Made by a program: the position numbers and the translations under genes. Below the pieces are notes generated by a model. That model was not told where the DNA came from. It saw only the letters and a list, made by a program, of their open reading frames with translations, and made no database searches. DNA of 64,000 nucleotides from Polytrichum commune (taxonomy: Eukaryota > Streptophyta > Polytrichopsida > Polytrichales > Polytrichaceae), in the NCBI GenBank assembly GCA_950295325.1, contig OX485806.1:46619169-46683168 (forward strand), in the 5' to 3' direction. Shown here one piece after another: positions 44,316-55,454 of this stretch (position 1 is its first letter; the number at the start of each line of letters is the position of its first letter).

Positions 44316-47300
44316 ATGCCACGCCAAAATGATGCATGGGATCATTGGTACGAGGATAAGGGGATGGTTCCCGGTAAATCACAAAGGCAGGTTAAATGTA
44401 GGTTTTGCCCGTTCGTCATATCTTACCGAGGAAATAGAATGTTGGCCCACCTTGGTTATAGACCTCCTGTAGGGGGTGCTTGTGATGTTTCCACATGTAG
44501 GATGGTACCCCCGCATATTAGGGTCTTGTTTGAACATTGCGGAGGCATTGTGCCCTTACATGTAGGCATTGTAAATGAGGACTCTCCGGTGCCAGATATT
44601 GTACCTCTGGAGCCTATTATAGCGGACTTCGTAATTAGTGAAACAGAGCCTTTGCTTATGTCCCAATCCACTCAACATTCTGATGTTGTGATATATGGCA
44701 CACCTCCTCGTGAACTACGTCAACTCAACATAACGGAGGGGTTCAATGTGTCAACAAAACAACTCCTTGATAGAGCATGGGCAACGGCTTTTTATGAAGC
44801 TAACATTCCTTTCAACATTGTGAGACATCCTGCATTTGTTCATGCTGTGCGTGAAACTGCCCGTCATCGAATGCCAGCCTACACACCACCATCGTACAAT
44901 GCCATCCGTACGAAGTTGTTAACTGATAAAAAGGTTGACCTAGATAGGCAAGTGAAGGAGAAGATGGGGAATTCCGTTGAAAAATACGGTGTTACAATAT
45001 GTTGTGATGGATGGGACAACGTGCAAAACCGACCTCTCCTAAACGTTCTCCAATGCGGCACAAAGGGAGACGTTTTCTTGGGTACCATTGATACCACGGG
45101 AAATCACAAGGATCATGTATACGTTGCTGCTCAAATTCAACCATTTGTGGAAAAGGATGGTCGACATAATGTGGTCCAGATTTGCACCGACAATGCCCCA
45201 GTTATGGCCTCCGCTGCTCGCGACTTGATTCAAGCAAATCCCGATCTATATTTTCTAGGATGTGCTGCGCATTGCCTAGATCTCCTCTTAGAAGATTGGG
45301 GGAAGGAGGAATGGGTGAAAAAGTTGGTAAAAAAGGCGCGCCATATTTGTGTTTTTATCAAAAACCATCATGCTTCTCAAGCTATATTCCGGAGGTTGTC
45401 ACCAAATCTCTCACTCCGCCTACCTGTAGAGACCCGTTTTGCAACGAACTTCATCATGATAGATCGTCTTCTTCAAGTACGCAATGCTTTGGAAAGAATG
45501 GTGGTTGATGAGGATTGGCCTACTCTAATGCGTGATATGAGGAGGAGATCTCGCACCTCTTACATGAAGGGCTCTGCTGTGCGAAGCTTTATACGTTCTG
45601 ATGGATTCTGGAACACATGCGAAAATTTCTTGTATATGGTGATCCCGGTTGTTAAAGCTCTTCGTGTATTTGATGGCAAGGCGCCTGCAATGGGAATGGC
45701 TTGGAGGGTCATGCATGATTTACAAACCCATATTCGTGGATTCAGTAAACCTCCATTTCGCTTAAGCCCTGAGCTTGCTGCAAATGCTATGCTAACGTTT
45801 CAAAATAGATAGAGGTTGATGTTGAATGATCTACATTGGGCTAGAGCGATGTTAAATCCGCTTTTACGTGGTTGGGCCCCACTCCATGAGGATGAGAATT
45901 CGAGGACAATCCTAAATCGAGTTCTTCGCAGGCTTGCTTAAGATGAGGACACTTATGTCCAAATCCTCCACCAGTACCAAGATTTCCTTGAAAATCGAGG
46001 GCCTTTTGCTGATTCTACTGACCCGAGCGTGCATGCCGCACCTCTCCATGAATGGTGGGATGCAATGGGAGGTGGAGCTAAAGCCCTCCAAACAATAGCA
46101 AGACGTATCCTTGCACAAGTATGTTCCGCATCCGCATGTGAACGCAATTGGAGCATGTACTCATATGTTCACAACAAGAGTCGCAATCGCTTGAAGCATA
46201 GTCGTGCCGAGGACCTCGTCTACATATATACCAATAGTAGGCTCATTCGACATCGGAGGGGCCCAAGACCTGCGCAATGGTACGAATTGAATGAGGTCCA
46301 TTCTGACGATGACCTTGACGAAGAAGATGACAACGAAGATGACGTGGATCCAAATGATAGGGCCGGAAATGATGATGACAACAATGTTGATGACATCGAC
46401 TTTGATTTGGATGACCTCGATTCCGAGAATCATGATTCAGAAGATGAGGATGGCAATGGTAGTGATGGAAACCTTGGGGTGTTTGATTTTGATGAACCGG
46501 ATGTCCCCCAACATAATGACGGAATGCATGACGATCATGAGGGGTCTATTGGAGGACCGCCTTTTGAAACTCTCCACACTGGACAAGGGTTTCGCCCTGC
46601 CCATAATGTTGCTATGGGGGCAAGTGAGAATGTAGGAATTGAAGTAGATTCCTTGCAACCTCGGAGCGATTCTCTTTCTTTTGGTGAAGGTGACAATGTA
46701 CTACCCGCAAATGAACCAACGCACGTTCAACAGGATCCACTTCCAGCCCGAGTACATTCTGAATCCATGGACGCCTCCCTCATATCCAACCATCGTATAG
46801 AAGATCAAACGCCCAATGTTCCTGAAATACCTACAACTCGATTCCGTGCTCTTCAAAGAACTGCATCAACCTCTACGGTGCAAGTGCATGCACAAGGTCA
46901 ACGTCGTCCTCTCACTCGAAGTATTGCCAATACTTCTAGATTGGGTGTTTCCCGTGCAACTGCGGTGGGTGCTACTTTGGTTGCTATACACAATGTTTCA
47001 AGAAATGTTACTACAGAGGCGTCACGTCGTCAATCTGTTCGTCGACATGTTGTTGAGAACATACCAATTGCAATTCCATCCGCATCAGTTTCACTTCCAC
47101 ACAGTCAATCCAATGGAACAGGTGGCCTTGGAGTTGGAGGCGGAAGTACAACGGGGGATGTTTTTATAGATGGAAGTAGAGATGAAGTGCACTCAAGTCG
47201 TGGTACGGGTGGAGGGCGTCAAAGAACTACGAGAGGTGTCAAACGTACTAAGAAGAGGTATCAGGGAAGATCGCTTCCGTTTACTGCTGAAGACTACAAT

Positions 47301-47400
47301 GAAGATGAGGGTAGACCACATCTAGATGAAAATGGCATACAGGATGCAGAGGGCTTCCGGCCGACCAAGAAGATAATTTTCTCACAACGTGTCCGCCCCC
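44316..47400 (+). pseudogene. hAT transposase (BED finger, DUF659, dimerisation domain)
   Basis: The preferred start is MPRQNDAW at 44316, because the frame upstream runs through a splice-acceptor-like site. The order is: BED-type zinc finger (VKCRFCPF ... HLGY); DUF659/RNase-H-like core (GVTICCDGWDNVQNRPLL, TIDTTGNHKDHVYV, QICTDNAPVMASAA, FLGCAAHCLDLLLEDW); C-terminal dimerisation region (KALQTIARRILAQVCSA, CERNWSMYSYVHNKSRNRL). A very acidic Asp/Glu tail (46290-46480) and a long Ser/Thr/Arg-rich tail follow. Two stops, TAG at 45810-45812 and TAA near 45937, interrupt an otherwise continuous frame (both parts are in the same phase), so the copy is probably inactive. The C-terminal end, before the GC array, is approximate. 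Confidence 0.85.
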
Positions 47401-47650
47401 TCGTTCCCTACGTCCGCTCCCCTCAGTCTGCTCCCGCGTTCCCCCCGTCCGCTCCCCTCAGTCTGCTCCCGCGTTCCCCCCGTCCGCTCCCCTCAGTCTG
47501 CTCCCGCGTTCCCCCCATCCGTTCCCCCCCGCCCCCCCCCCCCTTCCGCTCCCCCCCGTCCGCTCCATGTTCCCTTACGTCCGCTCCAACGTTCCTATAA
47601 GTCCGCCCCATGTTCCCCTACGTCCGCTTTAGAGTTCCCCTGCGTCCGCT
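47385..47650 (+). repeat. CGTCCGCTCC-type array, internal
   Basis: Repeats of 'ccccctcagtctgctcccgcgttc' and 'ccgtccgctccc' lie at the 3' end of the transposase gene. The open frame through it is a by-product of the repeats. Confidence 0.8.
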
Positions 47651-48103
47651 CCTGAGTTCCTTTGAATCTGCACTTTTTAACTTTTTTTGGAAGTTTGAAT
47701 ATAGTCTCGGTTTTTTGGCTCTCAAAAATTCATATGAAGTCCAAAAATGAGTTCTTGGTATCCATGGATAGGTAATGAAGTCCTCTACATGAATATGCAA
47801 TAATATTTCTACTGCACATTCCCGTGTCCCCCCATCTAACTTAGGCCCTTCGCAAATAATATATGTGACACTAAATATCATTACCAGTGTACTTATCCAC
47901 ACAAAACTAATGAAGGATCCCTCAAGCAACAAAGTAACCAATGTAGTATAATGACCAACAAATTATCACCCCTATGGAGACAACGATGTACAAGTAATGA
48001 CTTTATTATTGCGACGACGGTACAAATGCCCTTTATAAATCACATACATGAACAAACCATGCACGATTTAATATTCCACTTCATTCCGTCAACTTGACTT
48101 CCG
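47651..48103. other. hAT spacer, no gene supported
   Basis: A minus-strand frame at 47941-47618 is open but shows no domain and runs into the GC array. Nothing else is seen. Confidence 0.4.
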
Positions 48104-48424
48104 TCATGGCAACCTCGTAGATGCTTGTGGCTTCCGTCGAGGGTTCATTTTTGGGACAGGATTCGGTCGAAGTAAATCAACATAGCTAATCGTTCGGTCT
48201 TTCATCCGTTCCTTCAATGGTAGCCGATGAGGCGATAATCCTCTCTTCTTCTTACGAAAATGCAAAGTCCTTGAAGATTCTCCCGCTACCTTGACATATT
48301 CAATGTCGATTGAAGTCTCCTTCACATCCACATCCCCGGGCTTCTCCAAAATATCCGCACACAAATCAATCAGATCATTTAGATCTCCACCCACGCATTG
48401 TGTGTTGTCATTCTCCACCGTATC
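48104..48424 (-). pseudogene. ORF-X, C-terminal half (split by gypsy G2)
   Basis: Continues the minus-strand ORF that starts at 55699. It reads DTVENDNTQCVGGDLNDL, DLCADILEKPGDVDVKET, IEYVKVAGESS and a basic end (LHFRKKKRGLSPHRLPLKER, MNPRRKPQAS), then a stop. With the gypsy and one 5-bp duplication disregarded, both halves join in one frame of 187 codons including the stop. The protein is acidic in the middle and strongly basic at the end. No domain is recognised. Confidence 0.5.
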
Positions 48425-49398
48425 TGTCGCGCACCTGTCCATGAGGAGTGGCCGAAACACCATGGGCACAAGGGGGACCCCGGAGTGACACCCGGGACTT
48501 GTGGCGCCGTTGGTGAGAGGGCCCAAGTGATCCTAGTGTGGGTGAGGGCCCCGGGCGTTGGGAACGCCTCCCACCCACGAAGACTAGGAGGCACAAGGGT
48601 AAGGCCATGAGTTATGCGTAGCTCATGGCGTGGTGATTCTAGAAAGCTCAAGAACACCTCAATCGGAGGTGTGAGCTAGGAGTTATGGCCATTTGAGTGG
48701 GGCGCTGTCCCGGGACAGCGCCCTGGTACAGCAGTGCCTGGGAGTGATTCCCGGGACTGCCAAGGTTCAAACAGGCATAACTTCCTCAAGACTTCCCCGA
48801 ATGGGGCAAGTGAGGAGTCCATCGGCATCTACGTGAAGCGTAGATGAAGATGGAGTGGTTGGTTGTTATGATCAGACATCATACAAGGAAGTTATGATGG
48901 TCTGAAGCTGCTGGGGGGGTTCTAGGCCCAGCAGCTAAAGGAAAATGTCCACTTGGCCCCAACTCTTGGTAGAGAGACAAGAGGTTGGTTGACGGTGGGG
49001 TAGGGGCCCCGCGCAAAGTCCTAGAGGCTTATATGGGTGAGGGGGTGTGGCCTCACCCACCCGAGGCCGAACGGCAAGGCCTCCATGGGCATTGGCCCAT
49101 TGTGAGGCCATAGTTGCCTAGTATGGTTCGGGTTGTTGTAGTGTTGCTCCGGCAATGCGATGATCAACATGGGATTGGACTTCCATGGATGGAAGTCCAC
49201 ATCTAGGAATGGGTTACCGATTAAGGGGTGAGTCCCGAAAGCAAAGTAGGAGGGTTGGTTCCCTCCTATGAACTATAAGGTCCGGGGTAGGAGGAGCTAA
49301 TCATTAGCATGGCGGAATGCGAATGGTTAGCGCTCGTAACCTTTGCTAGAATTGAAAATTGGCAAGATTGTCAAGGGGGGCTAGCAAGGGTTGCAACA
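48425..49398 (+). repeat. G2 5' LTR
   Basis: 974 bp, ends TGTCGCGCACC and GGGTTGCAACA. It contains a 24-bp perfect palindrome at 48700-48723 centred on GTCCC/GGGAC, and a second foldback around CATGAGTTATGCGTAGCTCATG (48604). Confidence 0.9.
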
Positions 49399-49400
49399 CT

Positions 49401-49412
49401 TGGTATCAGAGC
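49401..49412 (+). promoter_or_regulatory. G2 primer-binding site
   Basis: TGGTATCAGAGC, complementary to the 3' end of initiator tRNA-Met, two bases after the LTR. Confidence 0.95.
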
Positions 49413-49449
49413 AGGGTTTCAAGTTTTGAGCTCGCATTTTGAGGGAAAC

Positions 49450-50400
49450 ATGGCTATGGTGAACCTGGGGTTTCCAAAAGGTTGTGAGGCTCAAATTGGA
49501 ACAAGGATCATGTGCAAGTGGAATTTAACCATACCATTGGTTCTAATGACAATGGTGGGCATGAGGGTGGATTTGGTAAGGAAAATGGAGGAGTGCTTTG
49601 AAAAGGGCTCCCGCAAACTTCAAAAAAACATTTGGGGCCTAAAATACCGAAAGCACCCAAAACCTTGGAGGGCATTAATGTTGGATTGAAATTCCAATTC
49701 GAAATGCTTGGAAGGTATTGATGTTGGAATGAATTTGGTGCTAATGAGGCACCCGGGGCCTCTTAAGACCTATGTGCGCTATTCAAACGCACAAATGAAG
49801 TATACACCTAAAACGGACGAGCTTTCTAAATAATGCATCCTTTTAGGTGGGGATTTAAAAGCGGGTGGTGGATGCCTTGTTTAAGTCCCCAAGGCTTCTT
49901 GAGGACATGGTGGGGACCATCAAGTTTGCAAGAGCATTGAAGCCGATGGTCCCAAAGAGAAGTTTGGCGGCGCATCACCACAAGTGGCTTTAGCCAAAAG
50001 TAGGTCCCAAAGAAATGAGTGCAAATTGTTTGGTCCATTTTACTTAGGCAAAACATGTTGGTGCCGCGGACGGAATGTTGAAAGGTGGCTTTATGCTTCC
50101 AAAGCAAATCATACTTGTGCCGCGGACGGAATGTTGGGAGGTGGGTTTGTCCTACCAAGGCAATTCATGTTCGTGCCGCGGACGGAGTGTGGGAAGGTGG
50201 CTTTGTACTACCAAGGCAAAACATGTTTGTTTTGCGGACAAACTATTAGAAATTGGTTTTGTGGCACCAAACCAATTTGTCCCGCGGACGAAATGTTTAA
50301 AGTTGGCTTTGCGGACCAAGCCAAGCCAAGTTGCCGAGGACCGAATGTAAGACGATGGCATTGTGGCCAAGGCTAGTAGCCTTAAGCCAAGGCCAAATCT
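49450..50400 (+). pseudogene. G2 gag remnant with Cys-rich repeat
   Basis: The open frame reads MAMVNLGFPKGCEAQIGTRI and DLVRKMEECFEKGSRKL, later (frameshifted) capsid-like text. From 50055 to 50345 there is a six-fold tandem repeat of about 50-56 bp whose unit encodes C-x2-C-R/G-G-x(3-6)-W-x-C (for example TCLFCGQTIRNWFC and SCRGPNVRRWHCGQG). That is a zinc-knuckle-like nucleocapsid amplified in tandem. G1 keeps only a trace of it. The frame is broken in several places. Confidence 0.6.
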
Positions 50401-50499
50401 TTTGTACCTTGAGGCTCAATGAATGGGAGAAATGTCTCATGTGTTGCCAAAGAGGCTACCATTCCTTCTTGAGCCCAAAACTCACAAGGGAGTTGGGGC

Positions 50500-51020
50500 T
50501 TGCCGATTGATAGAGAAAGCAAGCCCACCAAGGTGCGGTTTGGAAAGGGCGAACCGCATGAGACAAAGGAGGCCGCGATGCATGTAACCTTTCAATGTGG
50601 GACATTGGATTTTTGTCAAAATTTCACACCATGTGAAATAGATGAAATGCATGTCATTGTGAAGGCCGCCTACTTTGAAACTCACATGATAGATGTGAGA
50701 TGCAAGCCGGTGAGCTTGCGGTGCATTATGATGTGTCATAATGGCAAAGAATTGAAGTTCAAATTGACAAGAACTCCTATGGTAGGAGGACCCAAGTTGA
50801 ATTTGGTCTTAATGGACCAAATGAAAAATGGCCAACATAATAGTCGTGGTTCAATTGGAGCAACTCGATAGAACTTATGGGGAGGCTAGGAAAGATGGGC
50901 CTCCCCTAAACCACTTTGGTGGGATGTTGGGGAGATACAATGATGTATTCACCAATGTGTTGCCCAAAAGTTACCGCCAAGAAATGAAAATAACTTTGCT
51001 CAACAAGATATTGAGTTCTA
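50500..51020 (+). pseudogene. G2 protease-to-RT linker with RT core deletion
   Basis: Reads TFQCGTLDFCQNFTPCEI, MIDVRCKPVSLRCIMM, FKLTRTPMVGGPKLNLVL, then YNDVFTNVLPKSYRQEM and ILSSRGMW before the next part begins at HEEYQGHPKG. As in G1, the segment that should hold the RT fingers and palm is missing between YRQEM and the 'LLRYVV'-type end block. Confidence 0.7.
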
Positions 51021-51089
51021 GAGGTATGTGGTGACAAAGGAAGTTGGTGACAAACATGAAGAATATCAAGGCCATCCAAAAGGAGAATT

Positions 51090-51990
51090 GGTCCTTAACT
51101 CAAGAAAATGGCTTAGGTCATTTGTTGGCCTAGCCAACTACTACCACCACTTCATTCGAGGTTTTTCTAAGGTTGCTAGGACCTTAGTCAATTTGTTGAA
51201 AAAATGGCTATCCCAAGAGTGGGATGAGCCTTGTCACCAAGCCTTTGGGAAGCTCAAGAGCAAGTTCTCTTCACAAGATGTGGTTAAGTTTCCGGGTTTT
51301 CATAAGCATTTTGAGGTGCACATGGAGACGAAGGACTTTATCATTGGCGGATGTTGATCCAAGATGGATGACCATTGCTTATGAGAGCATTAAGCTTCAT
51401 GGTTGTCGAACCTTGTCCGGCTTGTAGAAGAAATGGCTATCCCAAGAGTGGGATGAGCCGTGCCACCAAGCCATTGGGAAGCTTAAGACGAAGTTCTCTT
51501 CGCCGCCCGTGCTCAAGTTCGCGGAGTTTGACATACCTTTTAAGGTGCATACGGGGGCGAGGGACTTTATTTGGCGGATGTTGATGTAAAAAAAAAACGG
51601 CCATTGCATATGGGAGCATGAAGCTCGATGGTTGTCCGACTTGTGAAAGAAATGGCTATCCCAAGAGTGGGACTAGCCTTGTCACCAAGTCTTTGGGGAG
51701 CTTAAGAGCAAATTCTCTTCGCCGCCCGTGCTCAAGTTCGTGGAGTTTGACAAACCTTTTGAGGTGCTTACGGGGGTGAGTAACTTTGCCAATGATGGAT
51801 TGTTAATGTAAGATGGATGGCCTTTGCATATGGGGGCTTGAGGCTCGATGGTTGTCAAAGAAGACAACCAACTCATGACAAAGAATTTCTTTGCCGTAGT
51901 GCATTGCTTGAAGATGTGGCGACATTATTTGGGGTCGCACAAAGCAAAGGTCTACATGGACAATGTGTCCTAAAAGTATTTTAACATATA
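51090..51990 (+). pseudogene. G2 RT end and amplified RNase-H segment
   Basis: RSFVGLANYYHHFIRGFSKV (RT end/connection) leads into three tandem units of about 220-228 bp (markers at about 51323, 51551 and 51771). They encode WLSQEWDE, KFSS.xVKF and FEVHTG. The RNase-H continuation follows (QPTHDKEFLCRSALLEDVA in another frame; YLGSHKAKVYMDN). Frameshifts and stops are frequent. Confidence 0.7.
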
Positions 51991-52199
51991 CAAGCGCAAG
52001 TGAGCGCCAACTCATTGCGGTGGCATGATAGTTTGGCGCTTACGAAGGTGGATTTGGTCCACAAACCGGACCGTGGAAATGTGGTGCCGGATGCGCTAAG
52101 TAGACGGGAAGAGTTCCAAGCAATGAGAACCATCCAAACCTTGTGGCTAATGTGTGCCGGCAAATGAAACTTGTGATGCAAGATACGGGAGGGATAAAT

Positions 52200-53236
52200 T
52201 AACTACCCCAAAGCACAAAAGCTTTTAGGTGAGCTTCGCAAGAGCAAGGTGCTCAAAGAGGTTAAGTTGGTGGACGGATTGTTCAAGTGCAAGCAAAGTT
52301 GGGTGTATGTGCCACAAGGCAAGTAGAGGCTATCGGTTTTGAAGGAGGAATTTGATAGTCCTATGCCGGCCTTAGAGGAGAAAGAAAAAAATCGCCATAG
52401 AATGGTATCATGGAGGTACCATTGGCGGTGCATAAAGGAAGATATAGCCCACTTTGTGAAGGCTTGAATCAAAGTGCCAAGTGAACTGAGCCTCTTACCA
52501 AAAGCAAGGCGGTTTTTTGCAACCGTTGCCTATCCCGTCGGCGCCATGGCATAGTATGTGCATGGACTTGATCACAAGTTTGCCGGAGTCACATGGGTAT
52601 GATGCCATCTTGTTGATGGTAGAGCGGTTTGCCAAGTTGGCACACATGATGCCGATTGTGGGAACCGCCACCGCGTTGGAGACCGCATAGCCTTTTCTCA
52701 AAGGATGGTTGAGGCATCACGGGTTGCCACAAGTGATTGTGTGGGATCAAGATCCAAAGTTCACAAGTGCATTTTCAATGCATTTCTCTAAGGAGGTCGG
52801 AATGAAAGTAAGGTTTAGCACGGCCTTGCATTCCCAAATGAATGGGAAAGCGGAGCATGTGAATGGAGTCTTGAAGCAATACTTGAGGAACTTGGTGGGG
52901 GCGGACCAAGGAGATTGGGCGGACTATGTGGGTCGAGCGGAGTGTAATTGCAATGTAGCCACGCACTTGGCTACCAAGGGGTGGTCTTTCGTGGTGGCTT
53001 ATGGAGTGGATGCGCTCCAACCTATTAACCTAGCTCTCGAGGGGGCACATTCAACACTAGAGTTCAACCAAGATGGTGAGGACTTGGCCAAGGATGGTAA
53101 ACAAGTCTTGGAGATGACCAAGTTGTTGGTGGAGAAAGCCCGAAGGTGCTACGGAGTGCTAGTAAATGCCGGAAGACGCGAAGTGGAGAATGAGGTGGGC
53201 CAAAAGGTGTTGTTGAATGTGAACAACTTCACTTAG
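52200..53236 (+). pseudogene. G2 integrase region
   Basis: Degenerate zinc-binding part (52260-52470) is followed by the core: CMDLITSLPESHGYDAILLM in part, and from 52709 an open frame of 175 codons with VIVWDQDPKFTSAFSMHF, HSQMNGKAEHVNGVLKQYLR and THLATKGWSFVVAYGVDA. The third catalytic position is in GKAEHVN. A TAG near 52690 separates the first Asp region from the rest. Confidence 0.75.
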
Positions 53237-53469
53237 CCGGAAGGCCTCGCTCCAAAAGTTCATGTCCGAAATTGGAGCTTCGTTTTCCATTGTGGAACAA
53301 GTGTTCAAGGACATGTATAAGTTGGAATTACCGCCGGACATCAAAGTGCATCCGACATTTCATGTCTCATTACGAAAGTCATTTTAGGACGACACCTTGT
53401 GGCCCGATCACAAGCAAGTGATTAGGCCACGTCCCGACCTTGTGGAGGTCATTTGGAACATGAGGTAGG

Positions 53470-53670
53470 AGGGCATCCTCAAGTGTAGGAAGCCCAAGTG
53501 AAAATGAAAGAAAATGTACAAAGGAGTACTTGGTGAAATGGTGAGGATACCATGAGAAAGAAACCGCTTGGGTGGCGGCAAGAGACATGGTGAACACCAA
53601 TGAATTGGTGAAGCACTTTGAAGAAACTAAGGCTAAGGATTCCAATAAAATGAAGCGTAGGCATTGATGA
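53470..53670 (+). pseudogene. G2 chromodomain
   Basis: Across a frameshift the plus strand reads KEYLVKW (53522) and then GYHEKETAWVAARDMV and NTNELVKHFEE. This is the usual chromodomain pattern (eYlVKW.Gy....tWe......n...l..F) at the integrase C-terminus of chromoviruses. Confidence 0.65.
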
Positions 53671-54468
53671 GGACATCAATCTCCTTTAGTGGGGGAGAGA
53701 CGCTAGTAGCACACTTAGTTTCGAGGCTAATTGCTCCACAACATGAACTTGTTCTTTGGCTTGAGGGAATAAAGTCCAAACTTTAGTGGTGCAAAGAGAA
53801 AAGTATGAGATGAGGTCCTAGTCTTGTACTTGTGCTTGGTTAATGGAAGAGGGGGAATAGACATGCTAAACTAGGTTGGGTAAGCCGAGTAATTGGGGGC
53901 CATGGCTTGGAGGGGCCTTGGATAAAACCAAGAAACTTCTTAATTGTGGGCTTGTCCGGGCGGGGACAAGGTGATGGCGCGTGCTCATAAAAGTGCTACC
54001 CGCGAGCTAACGAGAGTTGGCGCATGGGAGTCATGAACCCATGTCTCGAAAGAGCAAAGTGGGAACCGAGTCGGGCGGGACTTGGCATCACCCCCGTGCG
54101 ATCGAGGCGTGGCTTAACAATGGAAAGCCATCTCGGAGTTGCAACCGAGACAACTTAGTGGAAGCGTTGAGGTCTCGCCTAGATGTGTCATGTTAGGCTA
54201 GTGGAGCCTAACGGGGGAGCCCCAAAGGAGGGGCAACCCAAGTGAGTCCCAAAGTAGGTGGGTCTAGTATAGGTTAGGTCCTTGGATGAGAGATCCAAGG
54301 TCGCTAACGGACCACCTAGGAACGACACCTTTGGGACCATGCCAAATTTGAAGATGCATTGTGGGGGTCGCGCCCTAAGGTAAACACAATGCCGCACCAT
54401 AGAGGATGGCAACTTGAGAATTGGTGTGCCGACTACGAGTATAGTCGATGAGGGCATCGACTCCGTTT
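53671..54468 (+). other. G2 3' untranslated region
   Basis: About 800 bp between the chromodomain and the polypurine tract. The 3' portion is shared with G1 and with the 3' fragment at 3275-3888. A frame on the minus strand spans into the LTR but is not considered coding. Confidence 0.6.
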
Positions 54469-54480
54469 GGTGGGGGTGAG

Positions 54481-55454
54481 TGTCGCGCACCTCTCCATGA
54501 GGAGTGGCCGAAACACCATGGGCACAAGGGGGACCCCGGAGTGACACCCGGGACTTGTGGCGCCGTTGGTGAGAGGGCCCAAGTGATCCTAGTGTGGGTG
54601 AGGGCCCCGGGCGTTGGGAACGCCTCCCACCCACGAAGACTAGGAGGCACAAGGGTAAGGCCATGAGTTATGCGTAGCTCATGGCGTGGTGATTCTAGAA
54701 AGCTCAAGAACACCTCAATCGGAGGTGTGAGCTAGGAGTTATGGCCATTTGAGTGGGGCGCTGTCCCGGGACAGCGCCCTGGTACAGCAGTGCCTGGGAG
54801 TGATTCCCGGGACTGCCAAGGTTCAAACAGGCATAACTTCCTCAAGACTTCCCCGAATGGGGCAAGTGAGGAGTCCATCGGCATCTACGTGAAGCGTAGA
54901 TGAAGATGGAGTGGTTGGTTGTTATGATCAGACATCATACAAGGAAGTTATGATGGTCTGAAGCTGCTGGGGGGGTTCTAGGCCCAGCAGCTAAAGGAAA
55001 ATGTCCACTTGGCCCCAACTCTTGGTAGAGAGACAAGAGGTTGGTTGACGGTGGGGTAGGGGCCCCGCGCAAAGTCCTAGAGGCTTATATGGGTGAGGGG
55101 GTGTGGCCTCACCCACCCGAGGCCGAACGGCAAGGCCTCCATGGGCATTGGCCCATTGTGAGGCCATAGTTGCCTAGTATGGTTCGGGTTGTTGTAGTGT
55201 TGCTCCGGCAATGCGATGATCAACATGGGATTGGACTTCCATGGATGGAAGTCCACATCTAGGAATGGGTTACCGATTAAGGGGTGAGTCCCGAAAGCAA
55301 AGTAGGAGGGTTGGTTCCCTCCTATGAACTATAAGGTCCGGGGTAGGAGGAGCTAATCATTAGCATGGCGGAATGCGAATGGTTAGCGCTCGTAACCTTT
55401 GCTAGAATTGAAAATTGGCAAGATTGTCAAGGGGGGCTAGCAAGGGTTGCAACA
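54481..55454 (+). repeat. G2 3' LTR
   Basis: 974 bp, nearly identical to 48425-49398; one difference is seen in the first 15 bases (CTCTCC against CTGTCC). Confidence 0.9.

Larger units (their letters stand above)
48425..55454 (+). mobile_element. Complete Ty3/gypsy chromovirus-type element G2
   Basis: 7030 bp in plus orientation, with 974-bp LTRs (48425-49398 and 54481-55454) that are nearly identical. PBS TGGTATCAGAGC is at 49401-49412 and the polypurine tract GGTGGGGGTGAG at 54469-54480. Gene order is gag with a Cys-rich repeat region, protease/RT linker, amplified RNase-H segment, integrase, chromodomain. The flanks are GTATC and CTTTC, which do not match well; on the minus strand they are GATAC and GAAAG (3 of 5). 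The same RT-core deletion as in G1 is present. Many stops break gag-pol. Confidence 0.9.
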
